A DNA stretch of 62,711 nt from CAVWDU01 sp963840725 (GCA_963840725.1 CAWIZY010000023.1:1-62711); one strand, 5' to 3'; shown: positions 10,677 through 19,162, counted from the stretch's first letter. Translations and numbers: made by a program. Notes: generated by a model from the letters alone, not told the origin.

Positions 10677-11018
10677 CTACTTGTCGTGGTGGTGGTCGCT
10701 CTCTTCACCGCCGTGATGGTGGTCGTGCTCGTTGGCATGACCGTCGTCGCCGTGGTGATGCGTGTGCTCACTGTCGTGACCGTCATCGCCGTGGTGGTGC
10801 TGGTGGTCGCTGGTATGGCCATCCTTGCCGTGGTGGTGTTCGTGTTCGCCAGCGTGACCGTCCTCGCCGTGGTGATGCTCATGCTCGCTGGCATGTGGCT
10901 CGGGTTCGCTGGCATGGCTGTCGGCATGTGTTGCCAAGGGTGTCAGTGCGGCGGCGCTGAGCAGCAAGGCAGCAGTCGCGGCAGGTATGAGCAGTTTCTC
11001 TGTGGGTCGATGGGTCAT
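10677..11018 (-). CDS. His-rich exported protein with tandem repeats
   Basis: This 113-residue protein has a signal peptide (KLLIPAATAALLLSAAALTPLATHA) followed by nearly pure tandem repeats of about 13 residues of the form HHHGxDGHxxEHE, five copies or so. The His/Asp/Glu density suggests a periplasmic Zn, Ni or Cu buffer, but no known enzyme domain is present. The DNA repeats (39-nt units of GTGGTG-rich sequence) make the copy number liable to change. It converges on dsbB with about 60 bp between the stops. The start ATG at 11018 has only a weak ribosome site. Confidence 0.75.
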   Translation of the reverse strand: MTHRPTEKLLIPAATAALLLSAAALTPLATHADSHASEPEPHASEHEHHHGEDGHAGEHEHHHGKDGHTSDHQHHHGDDGHDSEHTHHHGDDGHANEHDHHHGGEESDHHHDK

Positions 11019-11256
11019 GGTCTGGGTTCCTCAGTAACAGACTGAACTCTCTTCAGGCAGTTTAATTTGCGTCTGGGGACTCGTCCAGTGAGACTCCCAC
11101 CGTAACCTGTGCTCCCGCCGTGCTCCTCCCCTACCAGCGTGACAGCGCCTGCCGTCGCTGTCCGAAAGGGGGACCAGCGTTCATAGTTCGCCCCGTGTGC
11201 CCTCGCTACCGAGCGGCTACAATAGGGCGACTGGACCAATCCTGTGAGGAGCCAAC

Positions 11257-12414
11257 ATGAACGCAATCAACGAAATTGACGCCGGTGAGCAGCAGGTGCT
11301 GCGGGACATGATTGCCCGCTTTATCGACACCGAGGTGGCGCCGCACTACGAGCAGTGGGAGCGGGACGAGATCATGCCCCGCGACATCTGGCGCAGGCTT
11401 GGGGAGGCGGGGTTTTTATGCGTCGATATCCCCGAGGCCTACGGCGGCCCCGGCGCGAGTTTCGACATGAGCATGCTGGTTTGTGAGGCCTTTATTGGGC
11501 CGGGGTATGGTTCTCTGGGGGGCAACATGAGCGTGCACTCGGATATCGTCGCTCCTTACATCCTCAATCATGGTTCCGAGGCCCAGAAGCAGCACTACCT
11601 GCCAAAAATGGTGAGCGGGGAGTGTGTGGGCGCGATTGCCATGACCGAGCCCGGAGCCGGTTCGGACCTCCAGGGCGTGCGCACTACGGCGCGGCGGGAT
11701 GGCGATGACTGGGTGATCAACGGCTCCAAGACGTTTATCACCAACGGCCAGCACTGCGACGTGGTGATTACCGTCGCTCGCACCGACCCCGATGCGCCCG
11801 GCTCCCGAGGGCTCTCGCTGTTCCTTGTAGATACCGATACGCCAGGATTCAGCCGTGGCCGCAACCTGGAGAAGTTGGGCCTGCATGCGGCGGATACCTC
11901 GGAACTGTTCTATGAGGATGTGCGGGTTCCGGACTCCGCCCTGCTGGGTGAGTTGAACCGTGGGTTCATCGTGCTGATGACAGAGCTGCCTCGGGAGCGC
12001 CTCGCGCTGGCAGTGGGTGCCGTGGCTGCAATGGAGGGTGCGCTGGCGATGACCGCGGATTACGTGAACGAGCGCAAAGCCTTCGGCGCGCCACTGGCGC
12101 ACATGCAGAATACGCGCTTTAGCATGGCGGACATGCAGACCGAGTTCCGTCTCAGCCGTGCGTTCATCAATGAGTGCATCGCCGCCTACAACGCCGGAGA
12201 GCTGGACGCGCCGACCGCGTCGATGGCAAAGCTTGCCAGTACCGAGGCCCAGGGCAGGGTGGTAGACGGTTGCCTGCAATTGTTCGGTGGCTACGGCTAC
12301 ATGAAGGAGTACCCGATCTCCCGCCTCTACGCCGACGCCCGGGTACAGCGAATCTACGGCGGCAGCTCGGAAATCATGCGCGAGCTGATTGCGCGCGACG
12401 TGCTGGATGGCTGA
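11257..12414 (+). CDS. Acyl-CoA dehydrogenase
   Basis: This is a full-length 385-residue member of the family. It has the N-terminal helical domain (IDTEVAPHYEQWERDEIMPRD), the FAD/substrate-binding beta domain with AMTEPGAGSDLQG and WVINGSKTFITNGQHCD, and the C-terminal helical domain with CLQLFGGYGYMKEYPISR and RIYGGSSEIMRELIAR. The Glu in the YGGSSEIM block fits the catalytic base position of short/medium/long-chain types. It would oxidise an acyl-CoA to enoyl-CoA and pass electrons to ETF. A strong ribosome site (GAGGAG) precedes the ATG. The substrate cannot be told from sequence alone. Confidence 0.95.
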   Translation: MNAINEIDAGEQQVLRDMIARFIDTEVAPHYEQWERDEIMPRDIWRRLGEAGFLCVDIPEAYGGPGASFDMSMLVCEAFIGPGYGSLGGNMSVHSDIVAPYILNHGSEAQKQHYLPKMVSGECVGAIAMTEPGAGSDLQGVRTTARRDGDDWVINGSKTFITNGQHCDVVITVARTDPDAPGSRGLSLFLVDTDTPGFSRGRNLEKLGLHAADTSELFYEDVRVPDSALLGELNRGFIVLMTELPRERLALAVGAVAAMEGALAMTADYVNERKAFGAPLAHMQNTRFSMADMQTEFRLSRAFINECIAAYNAGELDAPTASMAKLASTEAQGRVVDGCLQLFGGYGYMKEYPISRLYADARVQRIYGGSSEIMRELIARDVLDG

Positions 12415-12428
12415 GGCAGGTCCGACGG

Positions 12429-12599
12429 ATGGCGGGCCTGCTTGCCGGGCTGGCAGTCGCGGCGATTCTGTGGCTCATCAGCCGGCGTGAGGACAGGAAG
12501 GATCACGAGCGAAAACTCGAGCTTATCAGGCGCCGGATAAAGCGCCGGGAAGAGGCATTGAGATCCGGGCAGGATGATGACTACGAGAGGCCGCAATAG
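12429..12599 (+). CDS. Small single-span membrane protein
   Basis: This 56-residue frame starts 12 bp after the acyl-CoA dehydrogenase stop. It has one membrane segment (MAGLLAGLAVAAILWLISRR) and a highly charged cytosolic helix (EDRKDHERKLELIRRRIKRREEALRS) that could form a coiled coil. The composition fits a real small anchor protein rather than chance. No family recognised. It may be co-transcribed with the dehydrogenase. Confidence 0.5.
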   Translation: MAGLLAGLAVAAILWLISRREDRKDHERKLELIRRRIKRREEALRSGQDDDYERPQ

Positions 12600-12617
12600 C
12601 GCTCGAGTCCCCGAGGG

Positions 12618-13007
12618 TCATCGCAACCCCGCAACCAGCATGGTCACGGTGGCGAGAAAACCGAACCCCCAGATCACCGAGCGCCAGGGCGCCCAGCCGA
12701 AAAAGTAGGCCGGCAGGTAGACAACCCGGGCTGCCAGGTAGACCAGCGCGCAGTTCCGGGTGAGCTCGGAATCCTTGCCGGTGAGCACGATGACCACGAC
12801 GGCCACCGTGAAAAACGCCAGCCCCTCGAGGTGGTTCCTGTAGGCCCGCTCGAGTCTCGCCGCCCGGCCCTCCAACGGCAGTCCCTCGTCGCGGGGGCCG
12901 GCGAGGTACTTTGAGCTGAGCTGCAGGTTGGCGGCGATGGCGAGGAGCACCAGCTGGGCGATGCCCAACAGCGCGGCCAGTGCGAGCACGGTCAGTTCGA
13001 TCGGCAT
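12618..13007 (-). CDS. MAPEG-family membrane protein
   Basis: This 129-residue protein has four membrane segments and the family block around residues 50-70 (GRAARLERAYRNHLEGLAFFTVAV), with the conserved Asn/Glu of MAPEG proteins. The C-terminus has the VYLPAYFFGWAPWRSVIWGFGFLAT pattern. MAPEG members conjugate glutathione to lipophilic substrates or act in eicosanoid metabolism; bacterial roles are mostly unknown. It converges on the small membrane protein. Confidence 0.85.
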   Translation of the reverse strand: MPIELTVLALAALLGIAQLVLLAIAANLQLSSKYLAGPRDEGLPLEGRAARLERAYRNHLEGLAFFTVAVVVIVLTGKDSELTRNCALVYLAARVVYLPAYFFGWAPWRSVIWGFGFLATVTMLVAGLR

Positions 13008-13156
13008 AGGCTTACTCCGTTGGTGTTGTTCGAGTCGATGGCGCTGGAGTATAGCCCAGTCTCGGCGCGACCGTTGTCCCGTCCATTACCCCGCCCATTG
13101 CAAGGGTCACTCACTCACCGTATAACGAGGCTTTGGCGTCCCTGCGAGGTGAGTTC

Positions 13157-13700
13157 ATGCGCACACCGGCTGTGCTTCTGGTCGTGGCCCTGCTTGCGTC
13201 CTGTGCCGAACGGTCCAGCGACGAAGCCCTTGGCACCCTGGAGCGCGACCGCATCATCCTGCGGGCCACTGCCGGTGAAATCATCGTTGCCCAGCCGGTT
13301 CCCGAGGGCAGCCAGGTGACGAGCGGCCGCCTGCTGGTGCAGCTCGACGACTCCCGCCAGAAAGTCGCGGTCGCGCACGCGAGGGCGGAGGTCAGCCGCG
13401 CCGCCGCGCAGCTGGAAGAGCTGCGCAACGGCGCCAGGCCCGAGGACATAGCCGCCGCCAGTGCACGCGTGGCCGGCGCGCGCGACTCTGGTTGAGGCGA
13501 CCGCCAGTTACGAGCGTGCGGTGTCGCTGGTAGAGCGGAAGCTTGCCGCGAAGGCGCAGCTGGACACCGCGCTGGCGGTCCGGGATGAAGCCGAGGCCTT
13601 CCTGGACTCGGCCAACGAAGAGCTGCTGCGGCTGACCAACGGGACACGCCAGGAGCAGCTCGACGCCGGGGCGGCCGTGTTGCAGGCAGCGCAGGGCCGG
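13157..13700 (+). pseudogene. HlyD-type membrane-fusion lipoprotein, frameshifted and truncated by IS91
   Basis: The start MRTPAVLLVVALLASC gives a lipoprotein signal (LASC lipobox). It is followed by the biotinyl-lipoyl-like half motif (RATAGEIIVAQPVPEGSQVTSGRLLVQLDD) and the beginning of a coiled-coil hairpin (AHARAEVSRAAAQLEELRNGARPEDI). A frameshift near 13485 moves the hairpin into another frame (ATASYERAVSLVERKLAAKAQLDTALAVRDEAE). At about 13700 the sequence passes directly into IS91 transposase. The protein would have linked an ABC exporter to an outer-membrane channel; no exporter genes remain next to it. Confidence 0.75.
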
Positions 13701-13701
13701 A

Positions 13702-14114
13702 TTTCGTCGAGCAGGAGCTCGACGCCTACCTGGCCTGTGGCCGCCTGGAGCACGGCTTCCTGCGCGTGCGCTGCGAGCAGTGCCACAGGGAGCAGCTGGT
13801 TGCCTTCAGCTGCAAGAAGCGCGGATTCTGTCGGGGGCGCCTAGCCCCAGTTGCGGTGCCCGGCGCATGGCCGAGACCGCGGCGCTGCTGGTCGACGAGA
13901 TCCTGCCCCGCCAACCGCTGCGCCAGTGGGTGCTGAGTGTCCCCTATCCGCTGCGCTTCTTGTTTGCCAGTCGCCCCGACGTCATGGGTCGTGTGCTGGC
14001 CATTGTGCACCGCGCCATCGCCACGCACCTGATTCGCAAAGCGGGATTTACGCGCAGATCCGCTTGCACGGGCGCAGTCACGCAAGTGCAGCGTTTTGGC
14101 AGCGCACTGAACCT
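13702..14114 (+). pseudogene. IS91-family transposase, copy 2, 5' part
   Basis: The zinc-binding region (LDAYLACGRLEHGFLRVRCEQC and FSCKKRGFC) is in one frame. After a 14-nt insertion at 13832-13845 the frame changes to GARRMAETAALLVDEILP, then VLSVPYPLRFLFASRPDVMGRV. The coding sequence ends at GSALN, where the recombinase unit was inserted; the continuation (NIHWHILFLDGVY) lies at 16701. Confidence 0.75.
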
Positions 14115-14147
14115 AGAGAAGCAGACATAATACCCTCGTTGTGCAAG

Positions 14148-16262
14148 CTATTGATTTTCTTCGAACAGGCTCTGTTGATTGGCCAACGGATTCCCGTCGA
14201 GAACCAGTTTACCCGTTTCCTTCAGGCGCTTCAGTATGCTCGATACTGGCTCACTGTCCAAATCCGCCCGCTTGATCTCCAGCGGCGCATACGGCGCGAT
14301 CTGCCCGGCGGTCAAGAGTTTCTCCTTAATCAGCCTCATCAGTGTCGTATCACTGACACCGCTATGCTGCGTGGCCTGCGCCAAAGTCAAAATGTCGGTG
14401 TCGCGTGTCTCTTCATCAGGGGGATCAATCGCGTACTTCTTGCGCACATAGGCGACGCGTGACTGGGTCCAGCGCTTGCCTTTGCCGGTTCGCCGTCCCA
14501 ATTTGCTCAACACCCGCGCGACCTCATCGTCTCGATACCGGCAGGCCATCCTGGTAATTAACTCGAGGTCCTCGAGTGCAGTCTTGTGCGCTACCGCGCC
14601 GGATTGTGGCTTGGGCATCATCACGGTGGTATGGCAGCCACCGTGCCAGTGGATGATCAGCCGAAGTTGCTGCGCGGCATCATCGAGGTCTACCACGATC
14701 TCGTGGATGAGCGTGCGGGTGATCTTCTTTTTCAGCACCATCGGGCACGCCGGGTCACCCCATACCACCGCAAAGTCTTGACCCAGCTCCAGGATGGCTT
14801 TCTTGTCAGCGGCAGTAAGCGAGGCGACAGCATCACTTTGTGCGTCCAGTTCACTTCGTAACTTCTCCAGGGCTTCGAGTTTGGCGTTCCAGCGTTGCTC
14901 AAGCACATCGACCACGAGGCGGTTGGCGGGATCAGCCTGGTCATATTGCTCAAACGCCCGTTGAGCTTCGTACTGCACTTGTTGCAGCTGGCGCTGCAAC
15001 GCCGCGCGCTGATCACTGTCCTGCGTGTCAAACTGCTCGATCGCCGCAACACTGGCAGCGAGCCCCTGTGACGAGATGGCATTGAGAATTTCCTCACTGA
15101 GGCGCTTATCGACGGTGGCGCCGCCGAAGCCCAGGCAATACTGGCCACCCGTGGCAAAATCCCCGCTGCACACATACCGCGCTGCGGTGCCGCTCTTGCC
15201 CCAGTAGCGAATATGCAGCTTGCGACCACACCGACCGCAGCGCAGCAGTCCCGTCAATAACCCCTGCCCACTGCGTACCGCCAATGCCGAATCATCCCGT
15301 GTAAAATTGCCACCGTTACTGCGCATGACGTCCTGGTATCGCTGGTACTGAGTCCAGCTAATATAACCGGGATGATGGTCCGGGAGAAAGACACTGGTCT
15401 CCTCGGCAGCCCGTGCGTTGCCCTGACGTTTACGCGCCTGGCCGTCCTTGACCACCACCTCGATCGGCCTGCGCCCATACACATAGGCGCCGGCGTAAAG
15501 CGGATTGTGCAACATATCGGTGAGAAAGCTCATGGTCGGCAGTTGCCAGACCAATTGATAGCGGCCTGCGCGCGCCTTATTGACCGGCAATTCGATCTTC
15601 TCCTCGTGGAACCAGCGATGGGTCTGGCGAATACTGCCCAGGTCGCCAAACTTCTTGAACACCAGTGCGATGGCTTCCTGCACCCGCAAGTTGGGATCTT
15701 TGACAATCTGGCCGTTGAGGTCTGCGACATAACCGGGGGCCAGACAACGGCCAAGTTCACCCCGTTGCGCTTTGGCTTCCCGACCCTGTTGCAGGCGGAA
15801 CTTCAAGGTCTTGAGTTCGACCACGCTCAGCGTGCCCTTGATACCCAGCACCAGTTGGTCGTCCAGTCGACTCAGGTCGTAGAGATTCTCGGCATCGGCG
15901 ATCAGGGTATTGAAGACTTGACACAGTTCCAGCAAGTGGCACCAGTCCTTGTCGGTACGCGACAGTCGCGAGAGTTCACGGCTGAGCACAAGACCGACCT
16001 CGCCCAGGGCGACACTGGCCAACAGTTGTTTGAATCCGTCACGCACCTGCGCGCCGGGCGCCGCACTTGCCCCCAGATCACAGTCAATGACCTCGACGTG
16101 CTTGAAGCCATAGGCCTTCGCGGTATCGCGCAGGGCATACTGCAGGCGTTGGCTCTCCTTGTTCTGTTTGACTTGCGCCGCTGAAGACTGGCGGAGATAG
16201 ACCACTGCTTTACGGGATAGGTGCTCGGGGGTAATTTTCTGAGTGGTATCAGTCCTGTTCAT
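14148..16262 (-). CDS. Large serine recombinase
   Basis: This intact 704-residue protein has an N-terminal resolvase catalytic domain with the YLRQSS motif (catalytic Ser at about residue 26) and the ELSRLSRTDKDW block. A recombinase domain follows (IRQTHRWFHEEKIELPV, LHNPLYAGAYVYGRRP), then a zinc ribbon (LLRCGRCGRKLHIRYW with YVCSGD and QYC). The rest is a coiled coil (residues 410-480) and a C-terminal helix-turn-helix region (LTLAQATQHSGVSDTTLMRLIKE). It would excise and integrate the unit. The ATG overlaps the end of the upstream 51-residue gene, so the two are probably translationally coupled. Confidence 0.95.
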   Translation of the reverse strand: MNRTDTTQKITPEHLSRKAVVYLRQSSAAQVKQNKESQRLQYALRDTAKAYGFKHVEVIDCDLGASAAPGAQVRDGFKQLLASVALGEVGLVLSRELSRLSRTDKDWCHLLELCQVFNTLIADAENLYDLSRLDDQLVLGIKGTLSVVELKTLKFRLQQGREAKAQRGELGRCLAPGYVADLNGQIVKDPNLRVQEAIALVFKKFGDLGSIRQTHRWFHEEKIELPVNKARAGRYQLVWQLPTMSFLTDMLHNPLYAGAYVYGRRPIEVVVKDGQARKRQGNARAAEETSVFLPDHHPGYISWTQYQRYQDVMRSNGGNFTRDDSALAVRSGQGLLTGLLRCGRCGRKLHIRYWGKSGTAARYVCSGDFATGGQYCLGFGGATVDKRLSEEILNAISSQGLAASVAAIEQFDTQDSDQRAALQRQLQQVQYEAQRAFEQYDQADPANRLVVDVLEQRWNAKLEALEKLRSELDAQSDAVASLTAADKKAILELGQDFAVVWGDPACPMVLKKKITRTLIHEIVVDLDDAAQQLRLIIHWHGGCHTTVMMPKPQSGAVAHKTALEDLELITRMACRYRDDEVARVLSKLGRRTGKGKRWTQSRVAYVRKKYAIDPPDEETRDTDILTLAQATQHSGVSDTTLMRLIKEKLLTAGQIAPYAPLEIKRADLDSEPVSSILKRLKETGKLVLDGNPLANQQSLFEENQ

Positions 16263-16404
16263 GGTCTTCTCCTGGCTGGCGTTGCACGACCGCGAGGATG
16301 GCTTCTGCCATCAGCGCGATGAGCTGCTGTTTCCGTTCCGGCTCCATCGACGTCTCCGGCGGGGTATCCTCGTTGCTGTCGAGATCGAGAGTGACTTGCT
16401 GCAT
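16249..16404 (-). CDS. Small protein of the serine-recombinase unit
   Basis: A 51-residue frame (MQQVTLDLDSNEDTPPETS, then MEPERKQQLIALMAEAILAVVQ) ends with TGA 14 bases inside the start of the recombinase gene. The acidic N-terminus and amphipathic helix look like a real accessory protein, and the overlap suggests coupling. It lies inside a longer frame of the upstream gene read in another phase, so one of the two must be incidental in this interval. Function unknown; perhaps a directionality or partner factor of the recombinase. Confidence 0.5.
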   Translation of the reverse strand: MQQVTLDLDSNEDTPPETSMEPERKQQLIALMAEAILAVVQRQPGEDHEQD

Positions 16405-16678
16405 GGCTCTGCTCCGGCTGCTTCGTTGCCGTCACTTTAGAGCACACCTGGATCGCATCGACCAGTGCCAGCAACGCGGAGGCAGCAAGTTCCGCTTGTT
16501 CACTGAGACACAAGCGCCCGGCATCTGGCTGCAGCATCCACAATGGAATCTTCAGCGCCTTCCCATCAGGGTGCCGTACGGTCGCTGCACCGGTGTCCCG
16601 GCGTGGCCAGGCGATCACGTCGAGACAGCGGTTGTGAAGCGGGTGAAAAGGATAATGCACCGTCACTGTCGACGGCAT
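16259..16678 (-). CDS. DUF5372 (Y4bD/Y4pK-like) protein of the serine-recombinase unit
   Basis: The first 75 residues (VTVHYPFHPLHNRCLDVIAW, then VRHPDGKALKIPLWMLQPDAG and SALLALVDAIQ) match the small beta-rich family often found just upstream of recombinase genes in rhizobia and other proteobacteria. After about residue 76 the frame becomes Arg/Ala/Pro-rich (ATPARRRP) and overlaps the 51-residue gene, so the true end may be near 16445 with a lost stop. Its role in the unit is not known. Confidence 0.6.
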   Translation of the reverse strand: MPSTVTVHYPFHPLHNRCLDVIAWPRRDTGAATVRHPDGKALKIPLWMLQPDAGRLCLSEQAELAASALLALVDAIQVCSKVTATKQPEQSHAASHSRSRQQRGYPAGDVDGAGTETAAHRADGRSHPRGRATPARRRP

Positions 16679-17208
16679 GGTATTTAGTGTGGTTGTTCCT
16701 CAACATCCACTGGCATATTCTGTTCCTCGACGGCGTCTACACCGAGTGCGCCGATGGGAGCCTGCGCTTCCACCAGGTCGCGGCGCCGACGGGCGAGGAA
16801 CTCTCGCAGTTGGTCCACCGCCTGGCGCAGCGCTTCGGCCGACACCTTGAGCGGCAGGGCCTGCTGCAGCGTGATGTGGAGAACGACTACCTTACGGAGG
16901 ATGCCTTCGAGAGCGATGCACTGACGCCGCTGCACAGTGCCTCTATCACCTACCGCATCGCGCTCGGTCCCCAGCAGGGGCGCAAGGTCTTTACTCTGCA
17001 AACCCTGCCGGCCTGCGAGGATGACATACCGAGTACGGTCGGCAGGGAAGCCGGGTTCTCCCTGCACGCCGGGGTCGCTGCTCGTGCCCACGAGCGCGAC
17101 AAGGTAGAACGCCTGTGCCGCTACGTGAGCCGGCCGCCGGTGGCCGAGTCACGGTTATCGTTGACGTCCAATGGCGACATCCGCTACCGGCTGAAGACGC
17201 CGTACCGG

Positions 17209-17244
17209 GAAAGCTTGCCCCATGAGCGCAGCGAGTGCTTTGGG
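17209..17244 (+). repeat. 36-nt in-frame palindromic insert, class A
   Basis: Identical in site and nearly so in sequence to the unit at 9255 (ESLPHERSECFG before YGTTHV). Because copies 1 and 2 are otherwise well diverged, the shared site suggests either an old insertion or gene conversion. Confidence 0.75.
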
Positions 17245-17283
17245 TACGGTACTACCCATGTGATCTTTCAGCCGCTGGACTTC

Positions 17284-17325
17284 TTGCCCCAGGGCACCCT
17301 CTCGATCGCTTCGCGATCTCACCTT
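17284..17325 (+). repeat. 42-nt in-frame palindromic insert, class C
   Basis: Fourteen codons (LPQGTLSIASRSHL) lie between LDF and ARLAALV. The fragments at 36524 and 51258 read DFMTRLAAL and DFMARLAAL, so the empty site is present in this window. The inner part GATCGCTTCGCGATC is a near-perfect palindrome. Confidence 0.85.
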
Positions 17326-17551
17326 GTGGCGCGCCTTGCAGCACTGGTGCCGCGCCCGCGTGTAAACCTGATTCGCTACTACGGAGTATTTGCCCCAAAC
17401 AGTCGTTTTCGAGCGCGGGTGACGCCGGCGGGGCGGGGCAAAGGGAGTGCTGCTGCAGGCGGTAGGCTGACCGATGCCGGCAATGGACGTGCAGAGGGTG
17501 CGACACCCGCCCAGCGCATGACCTGGGCGCAGCGGCTGAGGCGGGTTTTCC

Positions 17552-17630
17552 GGATGCCCCAGGGCACCCTCTCTTGACGCTTCGCATGGCCCAGGCCAGC
17601 CTCTCGACCGCTGCGCGGTCTCACCTTCTC
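17552..17630 (+). repeat. Composite class C palindromic insert
   Basis: Two class C units appear joined: GCCCCAGGGCACCCTCTC followed by CCAGGCCAGCCTCTCGACCG and the stem CGACCGCTGCGCGGTC, ending CTCACCTT as at 17325. The insert lies after RRVF in the transposase and breaks the frame with a TGA. Confidence 0.6.
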
Positions 17631-17688
17631 AATTCACCTTGTCGATGTGGAGACCTGCCCAAGATGCGGCGGCACTGTGAAGATCATG

Positions 17689-17724
17689 CCCAAGGCACTC
17701 GCTGCGCTCGCGGGGCAGGCCCTC
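17689..17724 (-). repeat. 36-nt in-frame palindromic insert, class A, reverse orientation
   Basis: Twelve codons (PKALAALAGQAL) lie between KIM and ASIEE. Copies 1 and 3 read KVIACIE and GVIACIE at this place without it. The DNA is the reverse complement of the class A unit. Confidence 0.85.
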
Positions 17725-17751
17725 GCCAGCATCGAAGAGGATGCGGTGATG

Positions 17752-17774
17752 CCCATAAAGAGGGGCAGGCCCTA
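17752..17774 (+). repeat. Class B palindromic unit, 23 nt, frame-breaking
   Basis: CCCATAAAGAGGGGCAGGCC sits at the same place (VM|EKILAH) as the 24-nt units at 9563 and 51567, but is one base shorter and creates an in-frame TAG. Confidence 0.65.
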
Positions 17775-18114
17775 GAGAAGATCCTGGCGCACATCGATGC
17801 GAAGGTTCTGCAACCGGAGGTGGCCATGCTTCCGCCGTCCCGTGCGCCGCCGCAGCTCGAGATCGACGACTGGCTGTAGGACCTTCCAAACCTCGCTTCA
17901 CTTTTCGCTACATCAGGAATGGTCTGGTGGGGTCGACCGTGTCTCGGCTTCAGGTAAACCATCTATAGCGATCAGAAGGAGCGCAGTACGGCTCGATCTG
18001 GCATGCATGCGGAAGGGCAGGCTCGGTGACCTGATCGATGATGACCGGGGGTGTGAGGGGCGGGCAGCGACTGGCCACTGCAGAAAAGCAGGGTTTGTTT
18101 CGCCTATCCGTGGA

Positions 18115-18531
18115 GCGAACGTGGCCGAGGAAGCTTCATACCCGCTGTTTCAGGTCGACGAGCACAGTGAGCCCCTCGATGCTTCCCGCTACAACTATAC
18201 GCTCACGTTTCCGGCTGGCGGATTGCCCCCTGTAAAATCATTCTGGTCTTTGACCCTCTATGACGGCAAGACTCAGGGTATGATCGAGAATCCGCTGGAT
18301 CGCTATCTTATCAATTCGCCGATGCTGCCTGATCTCAAGCGCAACGCTGACGGTTCGCTCACGCTCTACGTGCAGGAAGCCTCTCCCGGTGCAGGCCTGG
18401 AAAGCAACTGGTTGCCAGCGCCACGTGGGCCGTTCTACATGATGCTGCGGCTCTATTGGCCGGAGCAATCCTTTCTCGACGGAACCTGGCAACTTCCCGA
18501 CGTTCTGCGTAATGGCCAACCTTCAGGATGA
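18115..18531 (+). pseudogene. DUF1214 protein, C-terminal fragment
   Basis: The fragment has YPLFQVDEHSEPLDASRYNY, LPPVKSFWSLTLYD and NGSLTLYVQ-like blocks and ends PLLYWPEQSFLDGTWQ-like (LRLYWPEQSFLDGTWQLP), which is the DUF1214 C-terminus found in DUF1254/DUF1214 proteins of marine bacteria. The N-terminal DUF1254 part and start are missing; upstream lies the 3' end of IS91 copy 2. DUF1214 proteins are exported and of unclear function. Confidence 0.7.
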
Positions 18532-18574
18532 AAAAGCATCGGAATAGTCAGGACAGCACTTCGCTCGGGGTCAG

Positions 18575-18787
18575 GTGGACGCACAGACAGCGGAAAACCT
18601 CTTTTCGATCCTCAACCTCGTACTCAACGATCCTGCCCTTGTGAGAATGAGTGATTCAGTCACGGACGGTTCTTTGGTGCCGAACGAGATTGTTCGCTAT
18701 ACGGTCAACAGCTTCATGTCTGACATCGTCGAATTTCACACGGAGAACGGCAGACTGGTTTTTTTGCGTGCAGACTTATCGCCCTGA
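18575..18787 (+). CDS. Hypothetical short protein or gene fragment
   Basis: A 70-residue frame with a GTG start (VDAQTAENLFSILNLVLNDPALVRMSD, then IVEFHTENGRLVFLRADLSP). The composition looks like real protein, but no family is recognised. With truncated genes on the left side it may be the tail of a longer gene. Confidence 0.35.
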   Translation: MDAQTAENLFSILNLVLNDPALVRMSDSVTDGSLVPNEIVRYTVNSFMSDIVEFHTENGRLVFLRADLSP

Positions 18788-19162
18788 TGACACAAGCCAG
18801 GCAAGAATGCCGAAAACGGGGGCGCGCTTGCTTGTGTGTCAGGCCTGGCAGGTGGCGCACGCCGGGCTCGATCAGGATTAAGCCACTAAGCTTGTCAGTC
18901 GTCGCCATCGTGCACGAAGCCTCTAATGCGCGTATCAGCCGGCACGCAGTATTCAGCCACGGGGTGTGGTGGGCCGCGATTTGACGTGAGAGTCAGTGTT
19001 GTCTCAGTTAACCTGTAGAAAACCAGTCGGCCCATGAAAGCCATGATCTCGGCGGATTTCTGCCAGGCGGCTGTTATAGCATCATAAGTTGACCTCAATC
19101 AAAGGGCTGCGAGCCCCTTCGGTGAAGATAGTGGTCATCGAGAATAACTGGAAGGTACAACG
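18788..19162. other. Gap with no gene seen
   Basis: Several short frames are present on both strands without family features. The right end should hold the promoter of the large membrane protein that starts at 19163; I see no clear promoter elements. Confidence 0.3.

Larger units (their letters stand above)
14115..16700 (-). mobile_element. Serine-recombinase mobile unit inserted in IS91
   Basis: The 2,586-bp unit interrupts the IS91 transposase between GAACCT (ending 14114) and CAACATCCAC (from 16701), with the dinucleotide CT at both junctions. A two-base core is what serine recombinases use for strand exchange, so a self-mobilising unit is likely. It carries three minus-strand genes: a DUF5372-like protein, a 51-residue protein and the recombinase. 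The short end sequences (ATAATACC left, GGTATTTA right) are weakly inverted. No IS-like terminal repeat is seen. Confidence 0.75.
13701..17879 (+). mobile_element. IS91-family element, copy 2, split by a serine-recombinase unit
   Basis: The copy lacks the left end and the first 50 or so codons and starts inside FVEQELDAYLACGRLEHG, fused to the membrane-fusion gene. The transposase runs to 14114, is interrupted by a 2.6-kb unit, and resumes at 16701. It is the most diverged copy, so it is probably a separate lineage from copies 1 and 3. It holds four palindromic inserts plus one composite insert. Confidence 0.75.
16701..17879 (+). pseudogene. IS91-family transposase, copy 2, 3' part
   Basis: Resumes with NIHWHILFLDGVY (HUH motif) and runs in one frame to 17577: LAQRFGRHLERQGLLQRD, IALGPQQGRKVFTLQTLP, GFSLHAGVAARAHERDKVERL, LKTPYR, GTTHVIFQPLDF, ARLAALVPRPRVNLIRYYG, MTWAQRLRRVF. 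The C-terminal zinc part (CPRCGGTVKI) is in another frame up to 17879. Palindromic inserts at 17209-17244, 17284-17325, 17552-17630 and 17689-17724 interrupt it; the first two and the last keep the frame. Confidence 0.8.

Noticed and set aside
10680..10910. Regular GTGGTG-rich repeats as a possible CRISPR array
   Set aside because: They are 39-nt coding repeats of a His-rich protein with a signal peptide; there are no unique spacers.
11416..12279. Minus-strand open frame of 287 codons
   Set aside because: Antisense shadow of the acyl-CoA dehydrogenase, whose motifs are unmistakable.
15372..16184. Plus-strand open frame of 270 codons
   Set aside because: Antisense to the serine recombinase; no motifs.
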